From Ascaphus truei (taxonomy: Eukaryota > Chordata > Amphibia > Anura > Ascaphidae): a DNA stretch of 64,000 bases. The translations under genes and the position numbers were made by a program. Location: NCBI GenBank assembly GCA_036426205.1, contig CM071568.1, forward strand, positions 225,596,239-225,660,238, written 5' to 3'. Every line of letters starts with the position of its first letter. The first letter of the stretch is position 1. Below, in pieces: positions 1 through 11,530 of the stretch. The notes under the pieces are model-generated. The model was not told where the DNA came from, searched no databases, and saw nothing but the letters and a program-made list of their open reading frames with translations.

Positions 1-304
1 TAGAAAGACTAGTCTTGCTCAGTGTCCTTAGAAAACACTTAAGTACTCCTCCCCAAGGTTTAAAGCTCTCGCCTACCCCCACTTTCCAATTAGCAGTTTT
101 TATCATGTTCCTGTGAATCACAGACCCTGTATGGTCTTTCTCCCTCCAGCAAAAAAGAGAGGTGCATGAGAATTTTACCAGGTAGTGTTGGGACCTGCAA
201 TTGGTCATGCTGTGAAGTGGCTGCAGGCTTATAGTCCTTTGGCCAAAGGGTTTAACTAAATGACCCTTACTCATGAGCAGATAAACAATGAAGTATTGTA
301 CTAT

Positions 305-364
305 ACACTTTGCGTGCTGTCTATACATTTGTTTACACTTTGCGTGCTGTCTATACTTTTGTTT
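305..364 (+). repeat. Two tandem copies of a 30-bp unit
   Basis: The unit begins acactttgcgtgctgtctat and is repeated once with a single visible change (catttgttt against cttttgttt). It lies directly upstream of the PLE-type tail and may be part of that element. Confidence 0.8.
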
Positions 365-590
365 GTACAGGGAATAGGGAAGTACCATTAGATACTTTGT
401 GTCTATTGGGAACGGGCCTGAAGAAGGGGTTCTACACCCCAAAACGTTGCCGCCCCCCTTTCCCTGCACTTTTATGTTTTACCCCACCCCATCCCGTTCC
501 CCTCCCCTTCATTTGTGTACTGTGGTTTTTCACTCACTTTGTGTTTTTCATTAAACTGTAGTTTGCTCACTATTCCCTTTTCCTGTCTTT
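365..590 (+). mobile_element. PLE-type 3' tail (plus strand)
   Basis: This stretch matches, in the opposite orientation, the sequence at about 61,990-62,215. Shared pieces include the region around gggaagtaccattagatac, the hairpin after gggcctgaagaagg, a run of pyrimidine-rich sequence and tttttcactcactttgtgtt. Two diverged copies 61 kb apart in opposite orientation show an interspersed repeat. The embedded hairpin resembles the hammerhead motif known from Penelope-like elements, so I assign it to a PLE tail. No coding sequence remains. Confidence 0.6.
418..449 (+). ncRNA. Degenerate hammerhead-ribozyme-like hairpin
   Basis: CTGAAGA at 418-424 matches the first hammerhead core box. It is followed by a self-complementary stem II (GGGG...CCCC), then AAAACG where the second core box GAAA is expected. 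The G-to-A change should disable cleavage. The sister copy at 62,137-62,167 keeps GAAA. Confidence 0.5.
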
Positions 591-2517
591 TGTGTACTGG
601 GAACATTAGTATTATTGTACTATATGTTGTGTCATTTTGTGTGTTGCGCTGGGTTTTTCTGTTGTTGTTTGTTACTTAAGTACTCCTGTTTTATGCTTCC
701 CATATTCATGGCTTAATACTCTAGTAAAACATAGTCAGTCCATTTGTCTAGTGCCAAATGCAGGTTGTCACTATAATGCCATTCAAATATTCAGTATTTT
801 AATAATTCAGTACACAAAGGATTAATGTACATTTTTAAAATACTTTTTTTTTCTATGTAAAGTCAAACTAGTTTAGGTATTTATTGGTTAGTAAAACAAG
901 GAGATGTTCTGATGAGAGTGACAAGTAAAAATACATGTTCTTGTTTTATTGGGGTCAGGCCAGAATGACCAAACCTGTTTTTTGTCTTTGTATAAAAGTA
1001 GGGTTGTCTAAGAGCAGTCCTTGTTGACATAACAAGTAATCAGAGCATCTTTACAGTATGTAGCTTAAAAGAAATTCCAAAGTGATCTGGATAAAACAAA
1101 AGGGTGTGGAGAGGAAAACATTCCATGTCTGTACATATTTACTAAAACTAAATATTATATAATTCACTAGATTAAAAAAAACCATTCTGATAAGGGAGCT
1201 CAGCTGATTAGATTGATATCAGACATGAAAAGTTGGTCTATGTCACCATACAGTATCAGATACATATTTTAACTCTCAAAATGTAAATTTAGCCCTACCA
1301 AGATGGGTGTCCACAGTGTATTTTAATTATATAAATGCAGTGGTGAAGGGGCATCATTTTAGGGGTTATAGAAAGAAAGTTATGGGATATTTTTATACTC
1401 CAGTATTTTCAATAAAAAAACTTTTTTTCTCCCCAAGCCAAAACATGCCATTAGAGATTGATGAGGGGGGTGTTAAGGACATGACCCCAGAAGGTGGGCT
1501 TATTTTGTTAACAATGCAGGGGTTTAGAAGAAAAACCATGCATTTCGAGATACGGTATGAAATTAGAATTCAACAAAAGGAGTGTTAACACTAGGACACG
1601 TGAATTCTTATATTTACAATTTAAGACCCTGATCTGATCTATATTGGTTACTTGCCCACTTATGGGCAATCAACATTTGATGAAAAGGTTTTAACTAAGA
1701 TAATAACCTGCAGCCAAGCAGCTAAACCGCCTGTGACCCCAAAACTATACTACAGTATGCAGTTTATTTTCATTGTAGTATTTTCCCCGGAATAATGCCA
1801 AACTAAGTGACCATACTTTGTGTAAATATTGTAATTAACCTAAAGGTCCATTGGTGGTTGTTAGAGTAGTAGATTGATAGCTTTTGGAATATTTGGGGAT
1901 TTAAGGGGTTTAGTCTTTTTCTTAGGGTAGTTGCTTTTGGAATGTGTAAGAGCTAACTGTGTTGCAACATTGTAACAGTGATGTCTTGTTTTGGTAACTC
2001 TAGAGGCCTCCAGAAAGAGCTGACATTTTCTGGAATATTCCAGGAAAGGGTTATAAATATTGGTGCTGAGATGCGGCCAGACCAGTTCTTCGTTTATCAG
2101 TTGTAGTTGTTACAGTTGCAGTTAACCATGTAGGGCTACCATCACTGAGGAATGCGTCTGCATACCTGTCCCTGGGTTTACCAGCTAGATGTGGGGCAAG
2201 ATTAGAGTAGGCTTTCAAGATTTGTCCAAGCAGAGGTAGAATGATGAGTTTCCTTCTTAATTGCTAGACTTCCTTCTAAACTGGGACCTTCCAGAGACTT
2301 ATCACCATTCGTACCACAAGCTTAGGCCATATTGTGTCCAGTGCCCTCTATGTGAATTGCCCCTGGTATTGGATGGTGCTGGCAAACCAGACCAGGTAAT
2401 TGTTGTTGTATTTCATCTTCAAATAAAAGGTCACCATTTTGCAAAGAAAGTCTGTGTCCCAGAAGATACCCGCAGGTTAAGAAAGACTGGCTACAGTCAG
2501 GAAAGCTTGGGTTTCAT
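591..2517. other. AT-rich stretch without recognisable gene
   Basis: I see only short open frames without family motifs. A TATA-like ataaatatt near 2052 is followed by a GC-richer segment, which could be an old promoter or LTR fragment, but nothing else supports it. Confidence 0.5.
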
Positions 2518-3172
2518 ATTATTTATTTAATTTATAAAATGTTTTACCATGAAATAATACATTGAGTGTTACCTCTCATTTTCAAGTATGTCCTGGGCAC
2601 TGAGTTATGGTGACAATACATGGTTACTTTAAATGAACAGATGTTATACATTTAATTTACAGACATTTAATGGACAGTTAGAGATAATATATGAGTATGG
2701 GCGTGTGTAACAATTACAGACATGATTAAAATGTAAAACAGTTGAAGTCTTGAAATTACTTATACGGGGAGCGGTTTTGAGAGTCTCTTGTAGGTTGTTC
2801 CAGAAGTGAGGTGCACGGTAACAGGAGGAGCGACCGGATTCCTTGTTGAACCTTGGGACCGTGAACAGTATTTTGAAGTCAGATCTCAGGTGATAAGTGC
2901 TGTGTGTGGTAGGGGTGAGGAATTTGTTCAGATAGGCGGGAAGCTTGCCCAGAAAGTATTTGAAGGCAAGACAGGAAAAATGTACTTTGCATCTGGACTC
3001 AAGAGATAGCCAATTTGGTTGTTGGAGCATTTTGCAGTGATGTGTGTTGTAATTACATTGCAGTACAACGTGGCATATTGAGTTGTAAAAAGTGTCTAAT
3101 TTGCTAAGGTGAGAACTATAGCATCCTCCTGCCACTTCAGGAAGTTTGTGATTAATTCCAAGTATGGACACT
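2518..3172 (-). mobile_element. L2/CR1-type LINE, 3' end with ORF2 C-terminus
   Basis: The minus-strand frame at 3171-2644 encodes about 175 residues with the C-terminal pattern of L2/CR1/Rex-type reverse transcriptases: a WLSLESRCK segment, a YLNKFL segment, LRSDFKILFTVPR, and APHFWNNLQETLK followed by FK. In active elements this region follows the polymerase domain and precedes the short 3' UTR. Here that UTR runs to a TTTATAAA-type end near 2518, next to the gaggtaacactcaatgtatta segment common in amphibian L2-like tails. The copy is severely 5'-truncated, as is usual for LINEs, and its upstream residues are not recognisable, so it is not functional. The plus-strand open frame across it is a shadow. 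Confidence 0.75.
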
Positions 3173-3189
3173 TACAAAAAAAAAAAGTA

Positions 3190-4330
3190 TAGTCGGGGGC
3201 ATGGAGAAACGCAGAGAAAGATGTCCGCCTGAAAGGTGAGTCCATTAATGGACCCATGATCCTAACCTAATGAACACCCCAAAAAAACCCAAAGCAGATG
3301 ACGAAACAGGCTGGCAACCATAACTGCACTCCGGTCAAGCGATTGGGCTCGGCCACTCAAGCAGTCTCAAACTTCTTCAAGAGGCAGACACACGCAGCTA
3401 CTGCTTCCCCTGAAAATGGTGGCTCCCTGTGTGCTCAACAGGACTCTGAGCCAGAGACAGAAGAGGACCAGCAATAAACTTTAACAAGGCAAGATATGTG
3501 TCGTTTTATGGCAGAAATGAAGGACACCTTCCAAGTTGAACTGAAATAGATCTATGAACCATATTAACCTGCAACACACCTCTAGGTGAAAGAACAGATG
3601 CTGTGGATCCAGCTTTGAAGAGGTACACCAGTTCCAGATAATGGCTGATCAAGAGATTTTGCAACTACAGTACGTAAACAAGTGTACATTCTTCTAGAAA
3701 AAGCTGAGGATGCAGAGAATAGATCCCATCGAAAACAATACACTGTACGCGTCAAAAATATACCTGACACAGTGGACACTTGAGCAATACCTAGCCTGCC
3801 TTTTCCGCATGTTACTACCAGAGGTGGATAAATAGCAACTGATTGTGGAGTAGAATCACAGGGCACTGAAATCAAGCTATGCGTGATGAGGGAAAACCGT
3901 GAGACATAATAGTCAGGCTTCACTATTATCAGGCAAATATGCCATTCTGAGGACCGCTAGTGACACGGCAATAGTCGCAAAGGAAGGGGAAATCCTGCAA
4001 ATCTTCCCTGACATAGCTCCAGCTACCTTGTAAAAGAGGCAAAACCTAAACGAGACAATGAGAGCATTAAGGAAACACCAGATAAGATACAGATGGGGTT
4101 TCCCCGTCGAGTGATAATCACACGCCTGACCAAGTCAGCCGCGATCAGAGAGGAAGGCCTAGCACTGATGCAAATCTAGGGACTACAGGGCCCAGAACCG
4201 ACTGAAACTAACTTATCAAAAGCCCCAGAGCACCTCAGACCTTCAAGGTCAGACTAGGCCATGGTGGTCAAAGGAAAGAGGAAACCTAACCACTCCAGAT
4301 CACTGACCCCAGAGCATAGGAAAATTCCTT
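3190..4330 (+). pseudogene. L1/Tx1-type LINE ORF1 (RNA-binding protein), broken
   Basis: The frames at about 3,590-4,230 give fragments that line up with L1 ORF1 proteins: a coiled-coil/linker end (LEKAEDAENRSHRK), the strand-turn segment (RVKNIPDTV) that opens the RRM-like domain, then IVRLHYYQ, LQIFPDIAP and HQIRYRWGFP of the C-terminal domain. ORF1p coats element RNA in the cytoplasm and helps reverse transcription. The reading is broken by many stops (for example after the IPDTV segment and in the middle of the C-terminal domain) and by frame changes. It precedes ORF2 on the same strand, as in intact L1 elements. Confidence 0.75.
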
Positions 4331-4905
4331 GAGACTGCACATATCCATGTTTGTTTTTGATGGTTACATGCTTTTCTTATTCTGAATAGGTTGCCAGCTA
4401 TTCAATTGTTTACTGTTTGAAGATTTAATATAAAAAAATAAGTTTTTGACTTACAGTATTATGTCTTAAGTGTTCTCTATTATAGCCACTGGGCGGGCTC
4501 CAGACACAACAAGGGTGCCGGGCAACGTCTCTTAGTCTGAATAGCTGTAAAGAGCTTTAATTTTTTTTTTATTTAGATGGGAAATTGGAGCCAGAACAGG
4601 CTCACCCTGGGATTCTGAGAAACGGAGAAAAAGGGATGCGGTCATAGGGCCCTGTAACTCTGTTAGGGTTCTTAAGCTCACAGTGGTATATTGGAAGAGG
4701 GGGCTGTACTCTTCTGAACTCGTGTACACGTACATGAGTTCATGCACACCGATTCCAGCCTCGTGTCCCTTATCCTTCCATTTAGTGAGGCTACTATCCC
4801 CAGACCAGATGTCATGACAATGTATCTAGGTTTCCCTTTCTTTACCCCAAGCCCCCCCCCCCGCCCCCCACCCCTGGGTATGCCATGGCACACATTGTAA
4901 GTTTT
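4331..4905 (+). other. Spacer between L1 ORF1 and ORF2 remnants
   Basis: This holds AT-rich sequence, a C-run at about 4852-4870 and no recognisable domain. Part of it (4480-4760) may be a separate insertion, but I could not identify ends. Confidence 0.4.
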
Positions 4906-5521
4906 CACACACCATGGCGGATTAATTTACATTCCAACAAGACCTAACAAAATTATTTAATGGGGCTAAATCTAATCTCACAGAAACATTAGTGGGCTGA
5001 ATACTCCCCATAAAATAGACGAATCTTATCAGAGGCTACCACATGAGGCGGTAGTGTGGTTATTCTACAAGAGACCCGCTTATTGCCTAAGGATCAAAAA
5101 TTACTGCTTGGCAGTCTTTTTCCACTGATGTATCAGGCCTCATCGGGCCTTAAAAAGCATGAAGTAGCAATCCTCTTACACAGAAACTGCAATTTCAGAG
5201 CACACATGATTAAAGCAGATAAACAATGATAGTTTGTAATAGTTATAGGTCATCTAAATTTAGTAGAGGTCACGCTGGTTAATGTGTATGCTCCTAACAC
5301 CGACCAAAACTTATTTTTTAAGGCGTTTCTGGAAAAAAGAGATAAGATAAAAAAAGGGCACCTGAAAATGGGGAGTGATTTTTAAGTAGCTCTTAACCAC
5401 AAAATTGATAAAACAGGCCCTGTGTCACACTTCTCAGCAGCTACAGAATTTAGAACGCTCTTCAAGGATTACGCCCTTTTTAGATTCTTGGAAAATTCTT
5501 TACCCCCTAAGTAAAGGACTA

Positions 5522-5853
5522 CAGGCATACCCCAGTTTAAGGACACTCACTTTAAGTACACTCGCGAGTAAGGACATATCGCCCAATAGGCAAACGGCAG
5601 CTCGCGCATGCGCCTGTCAGCAGGTCCTGAACAGCAATACCGGCTCCCTACCTGTACCAAAGCTGTGCTCAAGCGGGGGACTATAGAGCTTGTTACAAAT
5701 GCATTATTTCCATCAGTTATGCACGTATATGACGATTGCCGTACAGTTCATGCATCGATAAGTGGGAAAAAAGGTAGTGCTTCACTTTAAGTACATTTTC
5801 GCTTTATATACATGCTCCGGTCCCATTGCGTACGTTAACGCGGGGTATGCCTG
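5522..5853. mobile_element. pogo/Tigger-like MITE, copy 1
   Basis: Terminal inverted repeats read CAGGCATACCCC... and ...GGGGTATGCCTG, flanked by TA on both sides (5520-5521 and 5854-5855). A TA duplication and a CAGG-type end are typical of the pogo/Tigger branch of Tc1/mariner. There is no transposase, so it was mobilised in trans. A related copy lies at 54,525-54,845. It interrupts the L1 endonuclease region. Confidence 0.85.
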
Positions 5854-5929
5854 TATTCTTTCTTCTCCAATGTCCATGGAACTTTTTTGAGGAGATAAGT
5901 CAAGCTTTAAAACCATACTTTGAAATGAA

Positions 5930-6360
5930 AAGTTCAGTCCGCGCTCTTGCTCTTTAAGCTTGGATTGTTGATCCCTCTCAGTTCTCTTGCTGCTTCTGTG
6001 TTTATGAGGTGTCTCCCCCACCTCCAAATGTGGTCTCCACCGGAACCCCGATGGTGATACCAATATCAGCAAAACAAGAAAAAACACAAAAGCGCACCAA
6101 GATGAGAGATAGATATTGTAAGCCCTAGCGCGCGGGTCTGATCTCTTAGAACTGAGATTACCCTTCATATTTCCTATGTGATGCCCTACTCCTGTGATAG
6201 ACACCAGATCGGGGATTATTAAAGAAATTTTATATGTAAGTTACTAATTTTATTATTTGTTGCTAATACAATATCTATCTCTCATCTTGGTGCGCTTTTG
6301 TGTTTTTTCTTGTTACAATATCTATCTCTCATCTTGGTGCGCTTTTGTGTTTTTTCTTGT
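5930..6360. mobile_element. 431-bp insertion flanked by a 16-bp target duplication
   Basis: The sequence catactttgaaatgaa occurs at 5914-5929 and again at 6361-6376, exactly bracketing this stretch. A 16-bp duplication indicates target-primed retrotransposition into the L1. The insert contains a 48-bp block at about 6075-6122 that reappears inverted, and twice in tandem, at about 6268-6359 (atctctcatcttggtgcgct). It therefore has a rearranged, partly palindromic structure. I do not recognise the family. Confidence 0.75.
6268..6360. repeat. Tandem duplication of a 47-bp block
   Basis: Two adjacent near-identical copies begin acaatatctatctctcatct and end with tttttcttgt. The inverted partner lies about 150 bp upstream inside the same insertion. 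Confidence 0.85.
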
Positions 6361-6564
6361 CATACTTTGAAATGAATTAGATTAATTATGTATCTAAAAT
6401 GACCCTCTGGAACACCTACAAAGCGGTTATTAAATGCAAGCTGATAGCAATTGAAGCAAGGAAGAAAAGAGAAAAATGAATAGTCTTTCCCAAGAATTAG
6501 AGACGGCTGAGAGTCTGCATAAATTAAATCACTCTGAGGAAAATTTTAATCATGTGATTGAGTA

Positions 6565-7040
6565 CTTCAGTATTAGGTGATACGATATGTTTTTTATTAG
6601 GACTAATCATTAATATAATAAGAAAGCTTTTGAGAGTTCTCCTCCCTTCCTCAGGTTGGCAATGCTGATTTGCAAATATTCAATGCGTTTAACATCGATG
6701 TAAAAAAACAACAATCTACTGTAAGATAGAAGATGGCAAGAATTCATGGAAAAAGACATGGTAAATAAACAGAGTAATAAATAAAGGAAAAAGATAGTGA
6801 GAGCGCGTGTAGGACCATATATCCAGCAGCAGTGTTTAGCGGGGCTGGTTTGCAGTGAGGAAGAAGGGTTTGAAATTAAAATTAACAGAAGTACTGTAGG
6901 GTGAAACATTACAAAAAATATGATAGTATATAAGAAACCCCATATCAGTATTAAGTCCTCTTGTTTTAGTGTCAAGGAGCATTATCATTTTGAGTCCAAA
7001 TGTTTTCCGCTCTTGAGTGCTTTCAAACATTCCTCTGAGG
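6565..7040 (-). mobile_element. PLE 3' fragment (end of GIY-YIG ORF plus tail)
   Basis: On the minus strand a frame entering at about 7040 reads ESTQERKTFGL and then TRGLNTDMGF. This is the pattern at the C-terminal end of PLE GIY-YIG endonucleases, where a GLN(x)D segment closes the ORF. It is followed by a 3' UTR, a hammerhead-like hairpin at 6,622-6,655 and an AATAAAAAA-like end. The copy is truncated so that only the last tens of codons remain. It sits inside the L1 copy and is therefore younger than that element. Confidence 0.6.
6622..6655 (-). ncRNA. Degenerate hammerhead-like hairpin in PLE tail
   Basis: Read on the minus strand: CTGAGGA, then a stem with a GGGAG...CTCTC pairing, then AAAAGC where GAAA is expected. 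The arrangement is the same as in the other PLE tails of this window. One base of the second core box is changed, so activity is unlikely. Confidence 0.45.
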
Positions 7041-8361
7041 ATTTAGATTTTTAAATCATTTATGGAATGATATGGCTGTGAGAAGTGGTGTCCCACAGGA
7101 GTGCAATATCTTCCTTCTTAATGGTGTCGTATTGTGTATCTGTGTAGGTTCATTCTGGTTTGACGTTTTTGGCTTATCCAATTTTGTTGTCGGACCATAT
7201 TTGGGCAATCAAAACGAACATCCTGCCACGTCTTTTATACTTTTCTATACTCTCCAAATAGAGGTATTGACCCTAGATCTAACCCCCCTTTTGCAGAAAG
7301 AAATAGTCAAATTTGTATGGAATGACAAAAAGCCCTGAATCCGAAGGGACATATTATACAGACAACACACAGAACCCCAGTATAGTATACATATTATACA
7401 GACCCAGAGAAGCAGGAGGTGTGGGCTTGCTGTCTATCCTTAACTATTAAAAAGCGGCTCAAGTGGTGCAATGGCACATTCCACCAAATATTAAAAAGTG
7501 GGTGGACCTAGAATCTAATTTAATGACCCCTATATATTTGGCTGACATAATTTGGCTAGATAAAAAAAGATAGGCCTAAAATTAATAGTCACAGAAAAAT
7601 TGGTGTTAAAGCACTCCTGCAATATGTGGGACACCTCCAAATCGAAGCTGCAATTCACATATACATTATCCCTTAGGACCCCATTAGCACATAACCATAA
7701 CTTCCCCCCTGACTATCACAAATCTTATTTAAATAATTGGAGAACTCGAGTTATTTCTAACATCAAAGGTTTATTTTCAAAATCTAAGGTTAAATTCTTT
7801 CAAAGTTTACAGGAACAATATGCTCTGCCATAATCGGATTTTTACCGATTTCTGCAAACCAGACACTTTATCGATAATAAGTGCAATCTAAACAAAATTC
7901 CAGACATTATATATTTTGAGTGGCGGTGCATACAGGCAAATAAGCAAATTAAGCTATCATCTTCTTTACGTCATAATTTCTCCATGCTGGGGAATCTTGA
8001 AAAAGATGAATATATGTTAGCCTGGGAGAGAGAGTTGGGCGAAGTTCTTGCCTGGGAAGACTGGCAGGAGATCTGGGAAGCGGTGGCTAAAAGCTCAACC
8101 TATATACAGTGTTAATAAAGGAGAATTCATACAAATTATTATACAGATGGTACTTGTATAAAACGCCAATAAACTACATGCAATGGACCCGAACATCTTC
8201 CCACTATGCTGGACGGAATGTGAACAGAGTGGATCCCTATTCCATATCTGGGTTGATTGCCCCAAAATACAACCTCAATGGAACAGAAAACGTAATTTAA
8301 CTTTTGACAAGATCAGCGTTACAGTGCCAAGAGACCAATGAGGCTAAATTGATCGTGCATA

Positions 8362-8760
8362 CTGCACCGACACACTTTATTCGAGCAAATACCCAGTATG
8401 TACCTGGCAGATACCTGGAATGCGCCGCTCCTCACCTCTGACAAGCCCCGTTGTGTTTGCCTTCCCAGCCTGGGTTCATGCCTGGCTGATGGGCGGCTGA
8501 TCTGTTAAATGATAATGATTAGGATTTAATAGGCTGCAATGCTTCGCGTGCCTACCAGATGGCATAAATTCATGAATTGTAATGCAGTATATATATATAT
8601 ATACTGTGCAGTATTGCAGCCAGCGGGAATAAAATGCTTCAATCCCTGCCTGGAAAATACCTCAATGCACTCGGGCAGAAAACAGTCACAAACCTCAATA
8701 CACCCGGGTATACCCGAATTCGTGGGACTAGCCGAGCTCGAATAAAGTGTGTCGCCAGTG
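8362..8760. mobile_element. mariner-type MITE with TA duplication
   Basis: Left end CACCGACACACTTTATTCGA pairs with right end TCGAATAAAGTGTGTCGCC, flanked by TA at 8360-8361 and 8761-8762. The outermost few bases differ between the ends. A central AT palindrome (gcagtatatata...) lies near 8584-8612. There is no ORF. It interrupts the C-terminal part of the L1 ORF2 remnant. Confidence 0.8.
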
Positions 8761-9290
8761 TATTTTCAATGCTAACAGATGTCTAGTTTCCAAATGTTGG
8801 AGGCAGACCAACCTCCTCCCACCCCCTCTTCCACTTTTAAAAAGGTTAGTGAACAAATATCCCAGATAATGCTTGTGGAAATGTATCAAGTTACCTAGAG
8901 GACCTTGAAGAGGTTCTGTAGAATATGGGAACCTCTCATCATGAGTAACAGGTTTATTTTCAATAATAAAAAAATAATAATTACGGGATTTACTTTTTGA
9001 GGTAATGGGAACCTGTAGGCACTTTCTTCAAAAGACGGGCAGAATAATGCATGATTATTAAATGTATGGATAGACTTTACAGAGAAAGTTTACATATAAC
9101 TGTAATCATGGTGCCATAATCACCCCTCCCCCTTGTTACCCCGTCCCCCCCCCTCTTCCTTTTCTCCCCTGGTACTGAATGTTTTTTTTTTTTGTTATAT
9201 GTTGCGATACAAATACCTTGTTGTACCTGCTTACAAATGGAAACTGTAACAGATATAAATAGTTATTTATATATTTTTAAAAATACAGTA

Positions 9291-10265
9291 TAGCTTGCGA
9301 GACCATTAGTGAATAAAAGCACCATGGAACACTTGTATCTCTAGCACAATGTGTTGCAGACACCGTGGCAATGAAAATGTTAAGTCCTGACAGAGTTCAG
9401 GTAATGTTATTCACCATTCCAACAGGATACCTTATCTTTAATAAGCCTTCTCTCTGGCTGCTACAATTGACTCTCACCCGTTGCAAACTGGGAATACTAA
9501 ATGATGGAAAATCAATTACCTCTAAATCTGGAGCATAACCATTTTCTAATGACTCTGCTATTGCCCGTTTTAAAATGTTGACATTTCTATTTTCCTTACA
9601 TCTCCAGGAAATAAAGCAGCGTGAAAAATTCTAATGGAGATAATCTGTTCTTGCTCAATTTCCCCTGCACTGCATAAATTACCCTGGTATCCAATGTACT
9701 TTAAGGGACACAAATGCTACAACATTGACTCATCATAGTATAACTCTTTGTTGCCACAGGGGCTAGTAACATATTATATAGTAAAGCAATGCATTGTTAG
9801 CTTCTCTGGCAGAAAGGGAGTTGAATGTGAGCATTTATTTCAACCAATTATACTAATATACAATATATACCTCCTGCAGAATGCTTTGATAGATACTTGC
9901 AAGACACCCCACATTTCCAAGAAATTGCTTTTCTTACGTGGCAAATATGTTGCCTCAAGGCAAATCAACCTGCCAAAACATGTTATCTTATTTTCTTCAA
10001 TGTTGCAAAAAGGTCAATGCAACAATTTTTGATAACACATTGTAATTGGGTGTTTTTTCTATGACATCTAAGAGGTGTCTATTTTTAAAAGTTTCTCTGC
10101 TGCAGAAAAAGAGCAAAAAAAAATCTATGCCAAAACAAAAAAAACTACCAGATTTGATTTATAAAACAGAAGCTATCTAATTAGAAGCTATACGATTTTT
10201 TTCCCTTCATCTGATGTTTGATTCTATGATTTGGCCCACTAGCAGCTGGGAAAGTTTGATAAATA
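9291..10265. other. No recognisable feature
   Basis: AT-rich sequence with only short open frames. I see no repeat ends, domains or RNA structures. Confidence 0.5.
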
Positions 10266-10645
10266 AGGCTAAGTTAACAAATATGAATTTGGAGGTGCTA
10301 CATTGATGATGTGTTCATGGTGTGGCTAGGACAGGAGGCGAAATTAAAGCAATTCGTGGAATACCTAGATGGCTGTCATGACAATTTCTGCAACAGTATA
10401 TAAATGGTCAATGTTTGGGATGTTAAAGTTTCTGTTAAAGGAAACAAGTTGGCAGCAAATCTATATCTAAAAAACAGATAGCAACAGTCTACTACGAGCA
10501 GACAGTTTCCAGCCACATGGGTTAAAAATAGGGCTATCATTTAGCCAACTACTACAAGTTAAGCGGATAGTAAATGATCTGGAAATACTACCCATACGCA
10601 TAGGAACCATGCAACAGAAATTCCTAACTAAGGGATATCATAAAA
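10266..10645 (+). pseudogene. PLE reverse transcriptase fragment (plus strand)
   Basis: Frames in this stretch give CYIDDVFMVWLG, which matches the polymerase active-site motif YIDD(V/I)F(x)(V/I)W of Penelope-like elements. Further on there are NKLAANLYLKNR-like and QLLQVKRIVNDLEILPIR segments and MQQKFLTKGYHKK, in the order seen in PLE thumb regions. There are frameshifts between them. Only about 120 codons survive, without the fingers or the endonuclease. It runs directly into a CAG repeat, which may mark the breakpoint. Confidence 0.75.
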
Positions 10646-10648
10646 AAA

Positions 10649-10650
10649 GT

Positions 10651-10682
<32 letters not shown>

Positions 10683-10758
10683 CAGCAGCCAGCAGAAGCA
10701 GCAGCAGCACCAGACCAGCAGCAGCAGCAAGCAGCATCCAGCGCAGCAGCAGGCGTGT
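10649..10758 (+). repeat. Interrupted CAG trinucleotide repeat
   Basis: A pure (CAG)n tract of about eleven units begins at 10,650, followed by CAG-rich interrupted sequence to about 10,758. It yields poly-Ala or Gln/Ser readings in open frames that are artefacts. Confidence 0.9.
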
Positions 10759-10827
10759 GTTCTGTGTCAGTGTGTCAGTGTGTCAGTTGTGTCAGGTAGT
10801 CAGCTTTAGGGTTTAGCGAGCAGCGTT

Positions 10828-10996
10828 TGTTGTGTGTGTGTGTGGTGTGGGTTTGGTGTTGTGTGTGTGTGTGGTGTCTGTGTTGTGTGCTGTGGTTGTG
10901 TGTGTAGCGCGGTGTGTGTGTAATGATCTTGTTGTGGTAAGGTGGTGTGTGTGTTGTATAGATTTTCTTGCAGTGTGTGTGTGTGTACACAGAGGG
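10828..10996. repeat. GT-rich microsatellite
   Basis: Imperfect (GT)n with short interruptions. Open frames here on both strands (Cys/Val-rich or His/Thr-rich) are compositional. Confidence 0.9.
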
Positions 10997-11339
10997 GGCG
11001 GCAGTGTGTGGATATAGATAACTGCAGTATAAGCATATATAGAGGTGGTTTAATGTATTTACCATTTTATTTTAAATAAAAAAATCTATATACAGTAACT
11101 ATACAAAAATGCCTATTATTTATGAAAAAAGCCTACATTTGGCCTATAATTGTAATAATCCCCTCAGAACAGGGCATTACTGGCCAAAAATGCAGTGTTC
11201 TTCTGGGATTATTACTTAATTATAATCTGAGCATCATCCCCAAATCGCCAACTAATGCACGTCGGATTTTTTTTGAAGCAAAGACATTAATACATTGACA
11301 TTAGGAAACACAAAAAGAAAATGACCCCTTTTCTCCTAT

Positions 11340-11530
11340 TTTACTCCAAACTTGCTTTGGTACAATGACTATATACAAATGTCTACCTACCACTCACCAA
11401 ATCTGTCGCGTGATAAATAAAGTTCACACATAAGGGAAAAAGGTATATAAGCGTACAAAAGTGGTTGATGAGATTCAACCAAAGGGATTCCTTATTTTGC
11501 ACTCACTGGGAACATAGATTAGGCAGGGCA
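11340..11530. repeat. Diverged interspersed repeat, partner at 20,490-20,565
   Basis: It contains ctttggtacaatgact (11,356) and ggttgatgagattcaacc (11,463) followed by aaagggattccttattt. The partner at about 20,505-20,555 carries the same two blocks, with the hairpin block inverted. The ggttga...tcaacc arms form a 7-bp hairpin. I do not recognise the family. Confidence 0.5.

Larger units (their letters stand above)
4905..9290 (+). pseudogene. L1/Tx1-type LINE ORF2 (endonuclease / reverse transcriptase), fragmented
   Basis: ORF2 nicks target DNA with an apurinic-type endonuclease and reverse-transcribes the element RNA. Endonuclease pieces are visible at 4,985-5,340: LNTPHK, ILQETRLLPK, then VAILLHRN and VTLVNVYAPNTDQN. 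A linker piece is at 6,400-6,560 (WNTYKAVIKCKLIAIEARKK). The region after the polymerase is at 7,200-7,340 (LLQKEIVKFVWNDKKP). The C-terminal part is at 7,600-8,300 (WDTSKSKLQ, NFPPDYHKSYLNNWR, SYKLLYRWY). The last ORF2 piece and 3' UTR follow at 8,765-9,290. The polymerase core itself is missing, apart from a possible VRSGVPQ piece at 7,078, and the gap coincides with the PLE insertion at 6,565-7,040. Four nested insertions interrupt the gene. It is long dead. Confidence 0.8.

Noticed and set aside
10609..10809. Poly-alanine/Gln-Ser protein from the CAG tract
   Set aside because: The open frame begins in a broken PLE fragment and is carried by the trinucleotide repeat. No conserved gene context.
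11463..11500. ggttgatgagattcaacc considered as a hammerhead core (TTGATGA)
   Set aside because: The TGATGA lies in the loop of its own hairpin and no stem II plus GAAA follows in the right order.
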